From NCBI RefSeq assembly GCF_003473545.1, contig NZ_QUCM01000003.1, positions 1,472 through 65,471 of the forward strand: DNA of 64,000 bases, given 5' to 3'. A program made the translations under genes and the position numbers. This DNA is from Clostridium sp. AM22-11AC (GTDB lineage: Bacteria; Bacillota; Clostridia; Lachnospirales; Lachnospiraceae). Of this stretch, positions 53,286-62,873 are shown piece after piece (the first letter of the stretch is position 1; each line of letters starts with the position of its first letter). Under the pieces are notes generated by a model. It worked only from the letters and a program-made list of their open reading frames with translations. It was not told the DNA's origin and searched no databases.

Positions 53286-55538
53286 TTACATGGTTGCATG
53301 GCAGGTTCTGGAGATAACGTCCAGCTGCTGCTCTCTTGTTAAGTCGATGAACTTAACAGCGTATCCAGATACACGGATAGTGAAGTTAGCATACTCTTCC
53401 TTCTCCGGATGCTCCATAGCATCGATCAGCTTCTCCTTACCAAATACGTTTACATTCAGGTGATGAGCGCCCTGATCGAAGTAGCCGTCTAATACCTGTA
53501 CCAGGTTATCTACTCTTTCTTCTTCGCTGTGGCCTAAAGCATCTGGGTTGATAGTCTGGGTATTGGAGATACCATCCAGAGCCCACTCGTAAGGCAGCTT
53601 AGCTACAGAGTTTAAGGAAGCCAGTAAGCCGTTCTGCTCTGCGCCGTAGCTTGGGTTTGCACCTGGGGACAGTGGCTCGCCTGCTCTTCTGCCATCTGGC
53701 ATGCTTCCGGTAGCCTTACCATATACTACATTGGAAGTAATGGTCAGGATAGAAGTTGTAGGCTCAGAATTTCTGTAGGTGTGACGTCTCTTTAACTTCT
53801 CAAGGAAGGTCTTTAACAGCCATACAGCAATCTCATCTGCTCTGTCATCGTCATTACCGTATCTTGGGAAGTCTCCCTCAGTTACGAAGTCAACGATCAG
53901 GCCAGTCTCATCACGAACAGTCTTAACCTTTGCGTACTTAATAGCACTTAAGGAGTCAACTACATGAGAGAAACCAGCAATACCGGTAGCGAATGTACGT
54001 CTGACATCGGTATCGATCAGAGCCATTTCAGCAGCCTCATAGAAGTACTTGTCATGCATATACTGGATCAGGTTTAAGGTATTTACATATACGCCTACCA
54101 GCCAATCCATCATTACCTCGTACTTACGGATCACTTCATCATAATCAAGGTATTCAGAAGTAATTGGTGTGTACTCTGGACCAACCTGCTCTTTGGACTT
54201 CATATCACGTCCACCGTTCATAGCGTACAGTAAGCACTTAGCCAGGTTTGCGCGGGCACCGAAGAACTGCATTTCCTTACCGGTCTGGGTAGCAGATACG
54301 CAGCAGCAGATGGAGTAATCATCGCCCCACTCTGGCTTCATTACGTCATCGTTCTCATACTGTACAGAGCTTGTATCAATAGAGATCTTAGCTGCATACT
54401 TCTTGAAGTTCTCTGGCAGTGCAGAAGAATAAAGAACAGTCATGTTTGGCTCTGGGGATGGTCCCATGTTCTCTAAGGTGTGCAGGAAACGATAATCTGT
54501 CTTGGTTACCATAGAACGTCCGTCTACACCGATACCGCCAACTTCCAGAGTAGCCCAAACTGGGTCGCCGGAGAACAGCTGGTTGTAAGATGGGATTCTT
54601 GCAAACTTAACCATACGGAACTTCATTACCATGTGATCGATCAGCTCCTGAGCCTGGGACTCAGTTAAGATGCCCTTATCCATATCTCTCTTGATGTAGA
54701 TATCAAGGAAAGTAGAGATACGGCCAACACTCATTGCAGCACCGTTCTGGGTCTTAACTGCAGCTAAGTATCCGAAGTATAACCACTGAACAGCTTCCTT
54801 AGCAGTCTTAGCAGGCTGGGAGATATCGTATCCGTAAGATGCTGCCATCTTCTTCATATCCTTTAATGCCTGATACTGTCTGGAGATCTCTTCTCTTAAA
54901 CGGATCACGTCATCAGTCATAGTTCCGTCACCGCAGTTAGCAAAATCATTTGCCTTCTCTTCCATCAGGCGGTCGATACCGTACAGAGCTACACGGCGGT
55001 AGTCACCTACGATACGTCCACGGCCATAAGTATCTGGAAGTCCGGTAATGATCTTGTTGTGACGAACTTTCTTCATCTCTGGAGTGTAAGCATCAAATAC
55101 GCCCTGGTTATGGGTTCTGCAGTACTCAGTGAAGATCTTGTGAAGCTCCGGGCTTGGCTCGTAGCCATAGTTCTTGCAAGCTTCCTCTGCCATACGGATA
55201 CCACCGTAAGGCATGAATGCTCTCTTTAATGGCTTGTCTGTCTGCAGACCAACGATCTGCTCTAAGTCCTTGGTCTCTTCACTGATATATCCAGGTCCAT
55301 GAGAAGTAATACCGGATACGATATCAGTATCCATATCTAAAACGCCGCCCTTAGCGCGCTCTTCCTTCTGAAGTCCCTGCAGAATTCCCCAAAGCTTATC
55401 CGTAGCTTCGGTAGGTCCTGCTAAGAATGATGCATCACCGTCATATGGTGTATAGTTCTTCTGAATGAAATCTCTTGTATTGATCTCTTCTTTCCAGAGA
55501 CGACCTTCAAATCCGTCCCACTGTTCGTAGTTAAACAT
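53286..55538 (-). CDS. pflB: formate C-acetyltransferase (pyruvate formate-lyase)
   Basis: PflB splits pyruvate with CoA into acetyl-CoA and formate by glycyl-radical chemistry, a central reaction of strict fermenters. The 750-residue protein has the two adjacent active-site cysteines in [14 protein letters not shown] (here three Cys in a row), [19 protein letters not shown] and the glycine-radical site RVSGYAV about 25 residues from the C-terminus. GGAGG precedes the ATG. It is the first gene of the pflB-pflA unit with a promoter at 55595-55622. Codons are strongly biased to preferred ones, as expected for an abundant enzyme. Confidence 0.97.
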   Translation of the reverse strand: MFNYEQWDGFEGRLWKEEINTRDFIQKNYTPYDGDASFLAGPTEATDKLWGILQGLQKEERAKGGVLDMDTDIVSGITSHGPGYISEETKDLEQIVGLQTDKPLKRAFMPYGGIRMAEEACKNYGYEPSPELHKIFTEYCRTHNQGVFDAYTPEMKKVRHNKIITGLPDTYGRGRIVGDYRRVALYGIDRLMEEKANDFANCGDGTMTDDVIRLREEISRQYQALKDMKKMAASYGYDISQPAKTAKEAVQWLYFGYLAAVKTQNGAAMSVGRISTFLDIYIKRDMDKGILTESQAQELIDHMVMKFRMVKFARIPSYNQLFSGDPVWATLEVGGIGVDGRSMVTKTDYRFLHTLENMGPSPEPNMTVLYSSALPENFKKYAAKISIDTSSVQYENDDVMKPEWGDDYSICCCVSATQTGKEMQFFGARANLAKCLLYAMNGGRDMKSKEQVGPEYTPITSEYLDYDEVIRKYEVMMDWLVGVYVNTLNLIQYMHDKYFYEAAEMALIDTDVRRTFATGIAGFSHVVDSLSAIKYAKVKTVRDETGLIVDFVTEGDFPRYGNDDDRADEIAVWLLKTFLEKLKRRHTYRNSEPTTSILTITSNVVYGKATGSMPDGRRAGEPLSPGANPSYGAEQNGLLASLNSVAKLPYEWALDGISNTQTINPDALGHSEEERVDNLVQVLDGYFDQGAHHLNVNVFGKEKLIDAMEHPEKEEYANFTIRVSGYAVKFIDLTREQQLDVISRTCHATM

Positions 55539-55594
55539 TTCCTTCCTCCTGTTTTTGTATTCCGCGATTGTTAGTTTTTCTTAACTCACCACGA

Positions 55595-55622
55595 ATGATA
55601 TCATATTTTCGGAGAAAGGCAA
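55595..55622 (-). promoter_or_regulatory. promoter of pflB
   Basis: Minus strand TTGCCT (55617-55622), 16-base spacer, TATCAT (55595-55600). About 30 bases upstream a TTGTT...TTAACA sequence (55648-55665) weakly resembles a Rex site. From 55666 to about 55900 I see no feature; it is AT-rich and has no credible frame. Confidence 0.6.
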
Positions 55623-55919
55623 GTGATTTTTTGATAAATTTTATCTTGTGTTAAAGAAAAAACAATGTTTGTTTTTTGGTGCATACAATCAGAGTTTATG
55701 CGGGGTTTTAAGGGTGATTTTGTTTGGGAAAATGTGCAATTTTAGCCATTATCAAGTTCCCTCTTCCAGTAATTTCTTTAAACCTAAAAATGACATTCAT
55801 CCATATTGTGGATTCTCATTCTTTTTAAATAATGTATCTAACTCAAATAAAAATCACGTTCAGCACTTATTGTTGGCAAATCCTGGAACCTAACCGATAA
55901 CAGTTCAAGAAAATTTATT

Positions 55920-56453
55920 ATGGTTCAACTACCAGAAACTATTCAAAATGCACAATATAGTAATATTTGTGAAATTGGTGAAGAGCGTATCCGTCGTGCT
56001 GGAAAGAAGATCAAGGAAGAAAATCCGCTTACCACTACTAATCTTGATATCGGCTTCCGCGTTTTCAAAATAGACAGCAGTAATATGGAAGATGTCTACT
56101 ACCGCCCTGCCGATTACAATCAGGGACAGATGGAACTGTTCGCTGACAATATCAAACCGGATCGTACACCAGAAGATCTGCTCTTCCAGGTAATGCTCGA
56201 CCTTGGTATTTTGCTCTCCTCTGACATTCAGGAAACAGAAATTGCTGGCAAGAAGGTGTTCTCTGTAGCGGATGGTTATCTGATTGCCTGCTTTGACAAG
56301 GATGTTACAGAAGAAACCGTCAAAGCCATTGCGCAGAAGCAGCCAGTTTATGCCGTATTCCGTGACAGCAGTATGGCGAGTGACAGCGTAGCCACAAACT
56401 TTGAGCAGATATTTGAAACCTATAGTCCGAGAACGCAAAGGAAGGTGCTGTAA
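55920..56453 (+). pseudogene. C-terminal fragment of a type III restriction-modification methyltransferase (Mod)
   Basis: The plus-strand frame (open from about 55905, first Met at 55920) reads RKFIMVQLPE, then NICEIGEERIRRAGKKIKEE, LDIGFRVFKIDSSNMEDVYYRPADY, LLFQVMLDLGILLSS and ends at TAA 56451. These are the last about 180 residues of type III Mod subunits. The catalytic DPPY motif, SAM site and target recognition domain are missing, so it cannot methylate. It overlaps the res fragment by one base, as mod and res do in intact loci, showing the locus order was mod-res before it was deleted. Confidence 0.85.
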
Positions 56454-56897
56454 TGGCTGAGATGAAATTCAAATTTACCATACAGCCTTACCAGACCGAG
56501 GCTGTGGACAGCGTGGTAGGTGTATTTGCTGGTCAGCCTTTCAACGACCACTTCACCTACCGCCGCGATGTTGAAATCAAGCGAGATGTGACAAACTGGA
56601 TGCCTTCTGATGAAGAACTGTACATGGGCTTTGCCAACGCTAAGGTACAGCTCGATTACGGTCAGCTTTTGGATAATATTCACCGTATCCAGGCTCGCAA
56701 TAATATTAAGCTCTCCGATTCTCTGAAATCCGGAGGGCTGGGTGTATGCTCCCATGGAAACATTAAATTTGAAGCCTATTGAAAAAGCGAAAATCGACTG
56801 TGCCAGAAAGCTGTTTCACAATTTCTCCTCTGCAGATGTGGTTTACGACAGTGTGGACAGCTATCAGCACCTGTTAGATATTATGAACAAGCTATAA
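56453..56897 (+). pseudogene. type III restriction endonuclease (Res) remnant with large internal deletion
   Basis: Two pieces survive. The first (56453 to about 56745) is the N-terminus, FTIQPYQTEAVDSVVGVFAGQPF, reading to NNIKLSDSLKS. The second starts at about 56754 (METLNLKPIEKAKIDCARKLF) and ends at TAA 56895-56897 with YDSVDSYQHLLDIMN, the usual C-terminus of Res proteins. The Walker A, helicase and nuclease regions, about 800 residues, are lost; the first frame runs on out of frame to 56782. Restriction activity is therefore gone along with methylation. Confidence 0.8.
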
Positions 56898-56945
56898 AAT
56901 CGCATAAAAAATGCACACCCGCATAACGAAATATTCTGTTCATCG

Positions 56946-57521
56946 TTACGGATTAGATAAATCGTTATTCTTGTATCTACCTCTTCTGATAATTACCCTT
57001 GCACGAACTGTATCTATATTTCTGTTCTGAGTCAATTCGTCAATCTCATCTGCAATATTTTCCGCACCATCAAAGTCTTTCAATTCAAGCAAGGAATACA
57101 TTTCCTCTGTTTTTTGTTTAATGATCGCACTTACCGAATCTGTTTCCATTTTGTCTTCCAAAATAGAATTGGAATCCATACCAAACATCCCCGTTGTTTG
57201 TACCACCTGAATATCCGATCCGTTCCTGGATAAAGCATAAACATTAAAATCGTGATCTACCTCCCCCAGGATCTGAGGTGAATGAGTAGTAATGATAAAC
57301 TGAATATTAGGAAATGTTTTCTTTAACATGGAAATAACTTTCCGTTGCCAGGAAGTGTGCATATGAAGTTCCAATTCATCGATTAGAACCACACCATCTC
57401 CCTGAAGTGGATCATCCAATGACGGATTTGCAATCGCCAAGCGTCGTGCAATATCTCCAAATAAAGCCAGTGTGCATTTTTCTCCATCTGAAAGCTGCAA
57501 AACATCCAGATTTGTAACCAT
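56946..57521 (-). pseudogene. C-terminal half of an OLD/PtuA-like AAA ATPase (defence-type)
   Basis: About 191 residues with the ABC-like signature LSDGEKCTLALFGDIARRL, Walker B GVVLIDELELHMHTSWQ, the switch histidine in FIITTHSPQILGEV and a C-terminal helical segment (FDGAENIADEIDELTQ). This is the second half of AAA ATPases that act as sensors or effectors in anti-phage systems (Septu/retron type and overcoming-lysogeny type). The N-terminal Walker A half is absent: the sequence upstream is the end of recD2. A start at 57521 (ATG, 14 bases after the recD2 stop) could allow translation, but an ATPase without Walker A should be inactive. No partner nuclease is present. Confidence 0.75.
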
Positions 57522-57535
57522 TTCATACAACTCTC

Positions 57536-60190
57536 TTATAAGGTCTGCATCTGCCTTTTGATCCACTCCATGATCACATCTACCACATATTTTTGCTCTG
57601 TTTCTGTCAGTTCTCTTCCCTTTGGAATGTGATGCCATTTTTCCAGACAACTGCGGCAGCAGGTACCGGTAGCGTGTTGCCCGATAAATACAGGATGACC
57701 TCTCATTGGTGTCTGTTTTCCATCATTTTTCGGCTCTGCAGGTGCCAGCCTGTCACGGATAAAATCTGTGGCATGGCTTCGCACTGTATCCATACCTTTT
57801 TCTATTACATAATGCCTGTCATTAGCCTTTAATGTGAAACTGCTGCGAAATTTCGACTGGGAAAGGCGTTTCCAGAGGTTGCCTTCGTAGGCGGCCGGTG
57901 TTTCCGATACCATAGACGGCTGGATACTGTTTTTGTATACGATCATTTTTTCTTTTTGTGCTGAATTTGGTTTTTGCAAAGCTGTTCCGTCAGCCCCCAC
58001 AGTTTCTTCTCCCTGGACCAGTTTTTTTGCCAGTGCCGCTGCCACAGCCCGCGACTCTTCACTTTCCGGCTGTAGCCGCTTCGCCAGCTTCGTATTTCTC
58101 CCTGCTGTTGTTTCATTGCGGATGGCATAAAAAATGGCTTTCCGCTCCCCGATCAATACCAGTATCTTCTTCGCCCTTGTAACACCTGTATAGAGAAGAT
58201 TTCGTTGCAGCATCACAAAGTGACTCATGGTAAAGGGCATGACTACAATGGGATATTCGCTTCCCTGGGCTTTGTGGATGGTGACTGCATAAGCTAATGA
58301 CAACTCATCCAGTTCCGTCACATCATAGACTACCTTTCGCCCATCAAAATCTACCGTCAGTTCCCGTTCTTCTGTATCCACTTTGCAGATAGTCCCAATA
58401 TCCCCATTAAATACTTCTTTGTCATAATCGTTTCTGATCTGCATTACTTTATCATTCAACCGATACTGGGTACCACCCCGGCGCAGGCAGATATCTGTAG
58501 GATTCATGGCTTCCTGAAGTATCTGGTTTAGATTGACTGCGCCGCACTCTCCTCTTTGCATAGGCGTCAGCACCTGGATATCCTGAATAGGATCTACATG
58601 GTAATACCGTGGGAGGTTTTCTTTGCAATACTGAACCAGCGTTGCCACAGTTTCTTCGTTTGTCTGCTTTTCCGCAAAGAAAAAGTCGGAATTTCTGCCG
58701 CCCCGCATATCAATAGCTTCCCCTTTATTTATCCTATGGGCGTTCATGATAATACGGCTTCCCTGGGCCTGACGGAAGATCCTGGTAAGACGCACCACCG
58801 GGATCCGCCCGGACTCGATCATATCACGGAGCACATTTCCGGCGCCTACACTTGGAAGCTGATCAATGTCACCAACTAAAACCAGAGACATATGTTCCGG
58901 AATTGCTTTTAACAGGTTGTACATAAGCATGATATCCACCATGGAACATTCATCCAGGATAAGCACATCTCCCTCTAAAGGCTTGTCCCCATTTTTCTGG
59001 TATCCTTCCGGTGGCTTGTATTCCAAAAGGCGGTGAATGGTCTTTGCTTCCATACCTGTTGCCTCTGCCATACGCTTTGCCGCCCGCCCTGTTGGAGCTG
59101 CTAAAAGGATCTTATAACCGGCCATCTTATAGGCAGATATAATACCCAGTGTGGTAGTGGTTTTTCCGGTTCCCGGACCGCCGGTGAGTATCATGACTTT
59201 GGAAGAAATAGCTGTTCTTACTGCTTCTAACTGGATCTCATCGTAGGTGATCTGCGACTGAGATACCACTTTTTCCAGTGTTTTTTCTGCATCAATCACA
59301 GATTTTCGTCCGGTAAGCAAAAGTTCCAGCAGCCGCTTTGCGCAACCGCTTTCTGAAAAATAATAAGGCGGCAGATAAATGGCTTCTTCCTCCTGGATCA
59401 CGTCCTTGGTGCGAAGCATCTCATCTAAGGTAACTTCAATTTCTCCTTCTTCTACTTCCAGAAGTTCTTTTGCCTTTTTTACCAGCTGCTCCCGTTCCCC
59501 ATAACAGTGACCATTTTCCGCCAGTTTATTTAAGGTATAAAAAATACCACTGCGCAGACGGACAAATTTTGTCTTGTCAATGCCCATTTTCTCCGCAATG
59601 GAATCGGCTGTTTTAAATCCAATGCCCCAGATATCATCTGCCAGGCGGTATGGATTTTCTTTTACAATGGAAATGCTTTCACTTCCATAGGTTTTATAGA
59701 TCTTGGTAGCATGGGAAGTGCTGACTTCGTTGCTTTGAAGGAACAGCATAATATTTTTGATCTCTTTCTGGTCCTTCCAGCTGGTTTTGATCCGTTCTGC
59801 CCGCACTTTTCCAATGCCGGGAACTTTGATCAGTTCTTCCGGTGTCTCATCGATAATATCCAGCGTATTTTCACCGAATTTTTCCACGATCTTTCTTGCA
59901 AAAACAGGCCCGATCCCTTTGACAAGACCGGACCCAAGATATTTTTCAATACCATATACAGTGGCAGGAAGCGTTTCCTCAAAGCGCTCTGCGCAAAACT
60001 GCCTGCCGTATCTGGCGTTCATTTTCCAGAAGCCGTCTAAAGACAGGACAGAGCCCACATGGGTATCCGGCATAGTGCCAACTACTGTTACCAGATCACT
60101 ATAGTTTTTCACTGCGCATTTTAAAACTGTATAACCATTTTCCTCATTTTGATATGTAATACGCTCCACCACGCAGCGCAGATGCTCCAT
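57536..60190 (-). CDS. recD2: RecD2 SF1B helicase fused to a C-terminal DUF4186 domain
   Basis: An 884-residue ATP-dependent 5'-3' DNA helicase. Order: OB-like N-terminus (about 1-75), helix-hairpin-helix repeats (LVKGIGPVFARKI, LIKVPGIGKVRAERI, IWGIGFKTADSIAEKMG; about 85-215), Walker A GGPGTGKTTTT, DECSMVD, GDIDQLPSVGAG and the C-terminal UvrD-like YAVTIHKAQGSEYP and LLYTGVTRAKK (to about 695). After a variable linker, residues about 770-884 match DUF4186: FRSSFTLKANDRHYV, VRSHATDFIRDRLAP, MRGHPVFIGQHATGTCCRSCLEKWH. RecD2 proteins normally end near 740. The ATG follows AAGGAG. Confidence 0.92.
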   Translation of the reverse strand: MEHLRCVVERITYQNEENGYTVLKCAVKNYSDLVTVVGTMPDTHVGSVLSLDGFWKMNARYGRQFCAERFEETLPATVYGIEKYLGSGLVKGIGPVFARKIVEKFGENTLDIIDETPEELIKVPGIGKVRAERIKTSWKDQKEIKNIMLFLQSNEVSTSHATKIYKTYGSESISIVKENPYRLADDIWGIGFKTADSIAEKMGIDKTKFVRLRSGIFYTLNKLAENGHCYGEREQLVKKAKELLEVEEGEIEVTLDEMLRTKDVIQEEEAIYLPPYYFSESGCAKRLLELLLTGRKSVIDAEKTLEKVVSQSQITYDEIQLEAVRTAISSKVMILTGGPGTGKTTTTLGIISAYKMAGYKILLAAPTGRAAKRMAEATGMEAKTIHRLLEYKPPEGYQKNGDKPLEGDVLILDECSMVDIMLMYNLLKAIPEHMSLVLVGDIDQLPSVGAGNVLRDMIESGRIPVVRLTRIFRQAQGSRIIMNAHRINKGEAIDMRGGRNSDFFFAEKQTNEETVATLVQYCKENLPRYYHVDPIQDIQVLTPMQRGECGAVNLNQILQEAMNPTDICLRRGGTQYRLNDKVMQIRNDYDKEVFNGDIGTICKVDTEERELTVDFDGRKVVYDVTELDELSLAYAVTIHKAQGSEYPIVVMPFTMSHFVMLQRNLLYTGVTRAKKILVLIGERKAIFYAIRNETTAGRNTKLAKRLQPESEESRAVAAALAKKLVQGEETVGADGTALQKPNSAQKEKMIVYKNSIQPSMVSETPAAYEGNLWKRLSQSKFRSSFTLKANDRHYVIEKGMDTVRSHATDFIRDRLAPAEPKNDGKQTPMRGHPVFIGQHATGTCCRSCLEKWHHIPKGRELTETEQKYVVDVIMEWIKRQMQTL

Positions 60191-60255
60191 GTATTTCTCT
60201 CCTTATCCTTCTCTTCTGACTTTTATGATAGTTAATAATCAATAGTATAACACAC

Positions 60256-60281
60256 AAAAAATGAGCCGTCTATGCGACTCA
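60256..60281 (-). terminator. terminator of the spoIIA-spoVA operon
   Basis: On the minus strand TGAGTCG, six-base loop, CGGCTCA, then TTTTTT. The stem begins within the spoVAC stop codon. Confidence 0.8.
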
Positions 60282-60725
60282 CATTTTCTGCAAAACCCAG
60301 TATCCCATTCCCAATATCCAGCTTACTCCCACGCCATACAGGATCACAGGCCCGGCGATGGTAAATATCTTTACACCGATACCGAAAACCTGGCCTTCGG
60401 AGCGGAATTCCACTGCGGGAGCAGCTACGGAATTAGCAAAGCCGGTGATGGGTACAAGGGCTCCGGCTCCGCCGAATTTTACCAGTTTCTGGTAAATGTT
60501 AAGACCGGTACATAAGGCGCTCAAAAATACCAGGATAATGGAAGTCCAGGCACCTGCCGCCTCTGCCTCCAGCCCCCAGGTATTTGTCACCCGGTTCATA
60601 ATCAACTGCCCCAGAGTGCATATCAGTCCCCCTGTTATAAATGCTTTTCCCATAGAAGCCCAAAGATTATGGACCGGGGTGATCTCTTTAATGTAGTCCG
60701 CATAGTTTTTCTTGTCGATCTCCAT
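60279..60725 (-). CDS. spoVAC: stage V sporulation protein AC
   Basis: SpoVAC is a mechanosensitive channel component that moves dipicolinic acid into and out of the forespore. The 148-residue protein has four hydrophobic segments and the family sequence ITPVHNLWASMGKAFITGGLICTLGQ and GAGALVPITGFANSVAAPAVEFRSEG. It is the last gene of the sporulation operon, 45 bases after spoVAB; spoVAD/AE are not in the window. Confidence 0.93.
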   Translation of the reverse strand: MEIDKKNYADYIKEITPVHNLWASMGKAFITGGLICTLGQLIMNRVTNTWGLEAEAAGAWTSIILVFLSALCTGLNIYQKLVKFGGAGALVPITGFANSVAAPAVEFRSEGQVFGIGVKIFTIAGPVILYGVGVSWILGMGYWVLQKM

Positions 60726-60770
60726 GTTCTTTTCCTTTCTATGACCATGTTGAAACCACTTTTTTCATTC

Positions 60771-61208
60771 TCATCCTGCTGCCATCCGCCTCCAGAAATA
60801 CAGCAGCGATCCGCCACATTTCCCTGCAGCAATAGCAATGATCAGCCATGGAAGCCCCACAGACAGCCGGATCCGCCTTGAAAATGTGGGAAGTGCTTTT
60901 AAGGTTTCTGCCAGAGACATGGCAAGACAGCCTGTAAATATTCCCACACTGACGCCCCCTGTAAGAAGAAAGATCTGCCCAAACACTTCGCCTAAGGGCA
61001 GTCTTACCTTATAAAGCTCCATGATATTTCCCAATACTCCCCCGAGAATGATCATATTTTCATAGAGCATGATATTTTTCTTTGTCTTCGTTTTCCCGAT
61101 CAGCCGCACAAAAACACCGATGATGGCCAGAAATGCATAAACGCCGGCTGCAATGATCCCGCCGGAACAAAGGCCGAAAAAAAGGAGAAAGATATTTTTA
61201 ATCCACAT
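60771..61208 (-). CDS. spoVAB: stage V sporulation protein AB
   Basis: A 145-residue membrane protein with about five hydrophobic segments (LLFFGLCSGGIIAAGVYAFLAIIGVFVRL, MLYENMIILGGVLGN, FLLTGGVSVGIFTGCLAMSLAETL), matching SpoVAB. It belongs to the dipicolinate transport apparatus of the forespore inner membrane. It overlaps spoVAA by 11 bases. The C-terminal segment is shortly followed by a basic tail. Confidence 0.9.
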   Translation of the reverse strand: MWIKNIFLLFFGLCSGGIIAAGVYAFLAIIGVFVRLIGKTKTKKNIMLYENMIILGGVLGNIMELYKVRLPLGEVFGQIFLLTGGVSVGIFTGCLAMSLAETLKALPTFSRRIRLSVGLPWLIIAIAAGKCGGSLLYFWRRMAAG

Positions 61209-61845
61209 CGATCTCTTTCTCCTTTCTACCTGCCTGGTCGATCAGGGTCTTACAGATATTTTCTTCATAAAGGCGCATTTCCACTTCCAAAGGTGTGGGA
61301 TCGGTATTCAGCTTTTTCACTGCAATATGGTTGAAAAATACCAAAATCCCAATAGCAAGTCCCACACTGTATCCTGCTTCCATCAGCCCAAAACCATCTG
61401 GCTGCCGTCCCATGACCTGAAAGTAGACCTGACTGAGTACATCCCCTACATTTACATCATTATTAAAGGTCATAATAGCAAATGCTGCCCCGAAAAAGCT
61501 GACCAGACACACAAAGACTGTTTTTATCCACTGCCAGCAAACTTCCGAAGCCTTTGGCGGCTTATAGGCGATGATAAAATCCGACTCTCCCAGGTTGTTT
61601 ACCTCAATGGACGGATCCAATGCCTCTAACATCCGCACTACTTCCAGCGCGCTCATTACATAACGCCTTGCTTCTTTTTCAGGGATACTCTTTACTTTTA
61701 ATGCCCTGCATTTACTTAAGATCACCTTATCCCGGCAGGTCACTTCCCCTACATCCTTTAAAAATACATCCCTGCGGCGGAGCTCCGTGATCTGGTTTAA
61801 CTGTATATAGACGGTCTGACTCTGGCTGCTGCCTGTCTGGCTCAT
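61198..61845 (-). CDS. spoVAA: stage V sporulation protein AA
   Basis: A 215-residue forespore membrane protein. It has an N-terminal soluble beta-rich domain (VYIQLNQITELRRRDVFLKDVGEV, about 10-90) and two C-terminal membrane helices (about 108-130 and 155-175), the layout of SpoVAA. It starts at ATGA overlapping the upstream small gene by four bases and is required with AB and AC for dipicolinic acid handling. Confidence 0.9.
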   Translation of the reverse strand: MSQTGSSQSQTVYIQLNQITELRRRDVFLKDVGEVTCRDKVILSKCRALKVKSIPEKEARRYVMSALEVVRMLEALDPSIEVNNLGESDFIIAYKPPKASEVCWQWIKTVFVCLVSFFGAAFAIMTFNNDVNVGDVLSQVYFQVMGRQPDGFGLMEAGYSVGLAIGILVFFNHIAVKKLNTDPTPLEVEMRLYEENICKTLIDQAGRKEKEIDVD

Positions 61846-62078
61846 AGGTTTTCACTCCACCCTTCGCCATTTTCTTCTATCAGCAGACTGGCCGGCGCTG
61901 CCGCAAAAGCCGGAATTCCGGTTTCTGTCATGTTATAATACGCCGTTACCTCATTTTCCACCAGCATCCCTTCTTTTTCATACTCCGGTTCCCTCATACT
62001 CCACAACAGATACCCTGTGACCATACCTGCTAAAAGAAGAAGAAAAATAAGAACTGCTTTTACGCTTTTCATTTTCAT
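61842..62078 (-). CDS. small single-pass membrane protein of the sporulation operon
   Basis: A 78-residue protein between sigF and spoVAA. It has one N-terminal hydrophobic helix (AVLIFLLLLAGMVTGYLLWSM), probably a membrane anchor, and a polar, acidic tail of about 50 residues with no known motif. I do not recognise a family. Overlap with spoVAA by four bases indicates it is cotranslated in the spoIIA-spoVA operon, so a forespore role is likely. The start at 62078 is one of two close ATGs; an upstream ATG (62123) is less well placed. Confidence 0.7.
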   Translation of the reverse strand: MKMKSVKAVLIFLLLLAGMVTGYLLWSMREPEYEKEGMLVENEVTAYYNMTETGIPAFAAAPASLLIEENGEGWSENL

Positions 62079-62148
62079 CTGAAACTCACATCCTTTCACA
62101 GCTAGAATGTGCCTTTTTTTCATTTTTATTCGTTTTTATCCGTTTATT

Positions 62149-62868
62149 TTATCCTTCAAAACGCTTTCGCAGTTCTTTTAAACACTTTTTTTCCAGGCGG
62201 GAAACCTGGACCTGGGATACCCCTAACGCTTTTGCAGTTTCCATCTGGGTCTGATTATAAAAATACCGGCGCAGGATCAGTTCTTTTTCCTGGGGTGCCA
62301 GATCTTTCATGACTTTTTCCAGGGTAAGCCTGTTTAAAAGCTGTTCCTGGGCCTCACTTTTTTCTTCTAACTTGTCCATTAAAACACCTTTTTCTCCTTC
62401 TGTGGCGCTTAAAGGCCTGTAAATAGACTCCACCTGGGCGCCTGCCTCCAGGGAAGCGGCTACTTCTTCACTGCTTACCCCAAGCTTCCCTGCAATCTCT
62501 TCTACGGTTGGATCCCGTCCATAACAGTCCGATAATTCTTCTTTTACAAGAAATACTTTTCCTGCCAGTTCTTTTAAAGAACGGCTTACCTTAATCATGC
62601 CGTCATCCCGCAAAAATCTCCGGATTTCACCTGATATCATTGGTACTGCATAGGTAGAAAACCTCACCTGGTAATTCAGGTCAAATTTATCGATTGCCTT
62701 GATCAGACCGATACTTCCGATCTGAAACAGATCTTCCTGTTCATATCCACGACCTGCAAAGCGTTTTACAATGCTCCATATCAGTCCCATATTGTCTGTT
62801 ACCAGCCTGTCCCTGGCTGCTTTATCTCCCTGGTGAGCTAATTCGATCAATTTCAGGGTCTCATCCAT
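62149..62868 (-). CDS. sigF: forespore sporulation sigma factor sigma-F
   Basis: Sigma-F is the first compartment-specific sigma factor, active in the forespore. The 239 residues contain region 2 (DNMGLIWSIVKRFAGRGYEQEDLFQIGSIGLIKAIDKFD), region 3 and region 4 (ILRRYFYNQTQMETAKALGVSQVQVSRLEKKCL). It lies five bases after spoIIAB, whose product holds it inactive. AAGGT precedes the ATG. Confidence 0.97.
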   Translation of the reverse strand: MDETLKLIELAHQGDKAARDRLVTDNMGLIWSIVKRFAGRGYEQEDLFQIGSIGLIKAIDKFDLNYQVRFSTYAVPMISGEIRRFLRDDGMIKVSRSLKELAGKVFLVKEELSDCYGRDPTVEEIAGKLGVSSEEVAASLEAGAQVESIYRPLSATEGEKGVLMDKLEEKSEAQEQLLNRLTLEKVMKDLAPQEKELILRRYFYNQTQMETAKALGVSQVQVSRLEKKCLKELRKRFEG

Positions 62869-62873
62869 AAAGC

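Noticed and set aside
55929..56755. Minus-strand open frames opposite the Mod and Res remnants
   Set aside because: They are antisense shadows; the plus-strand translations match type III restriction-modification proteins.
57522..57650. Longer N-terminus for the truncated AAA ATPase
   Set aside because: These codons are recD2 sequence read in another frame, not ATPase homology.
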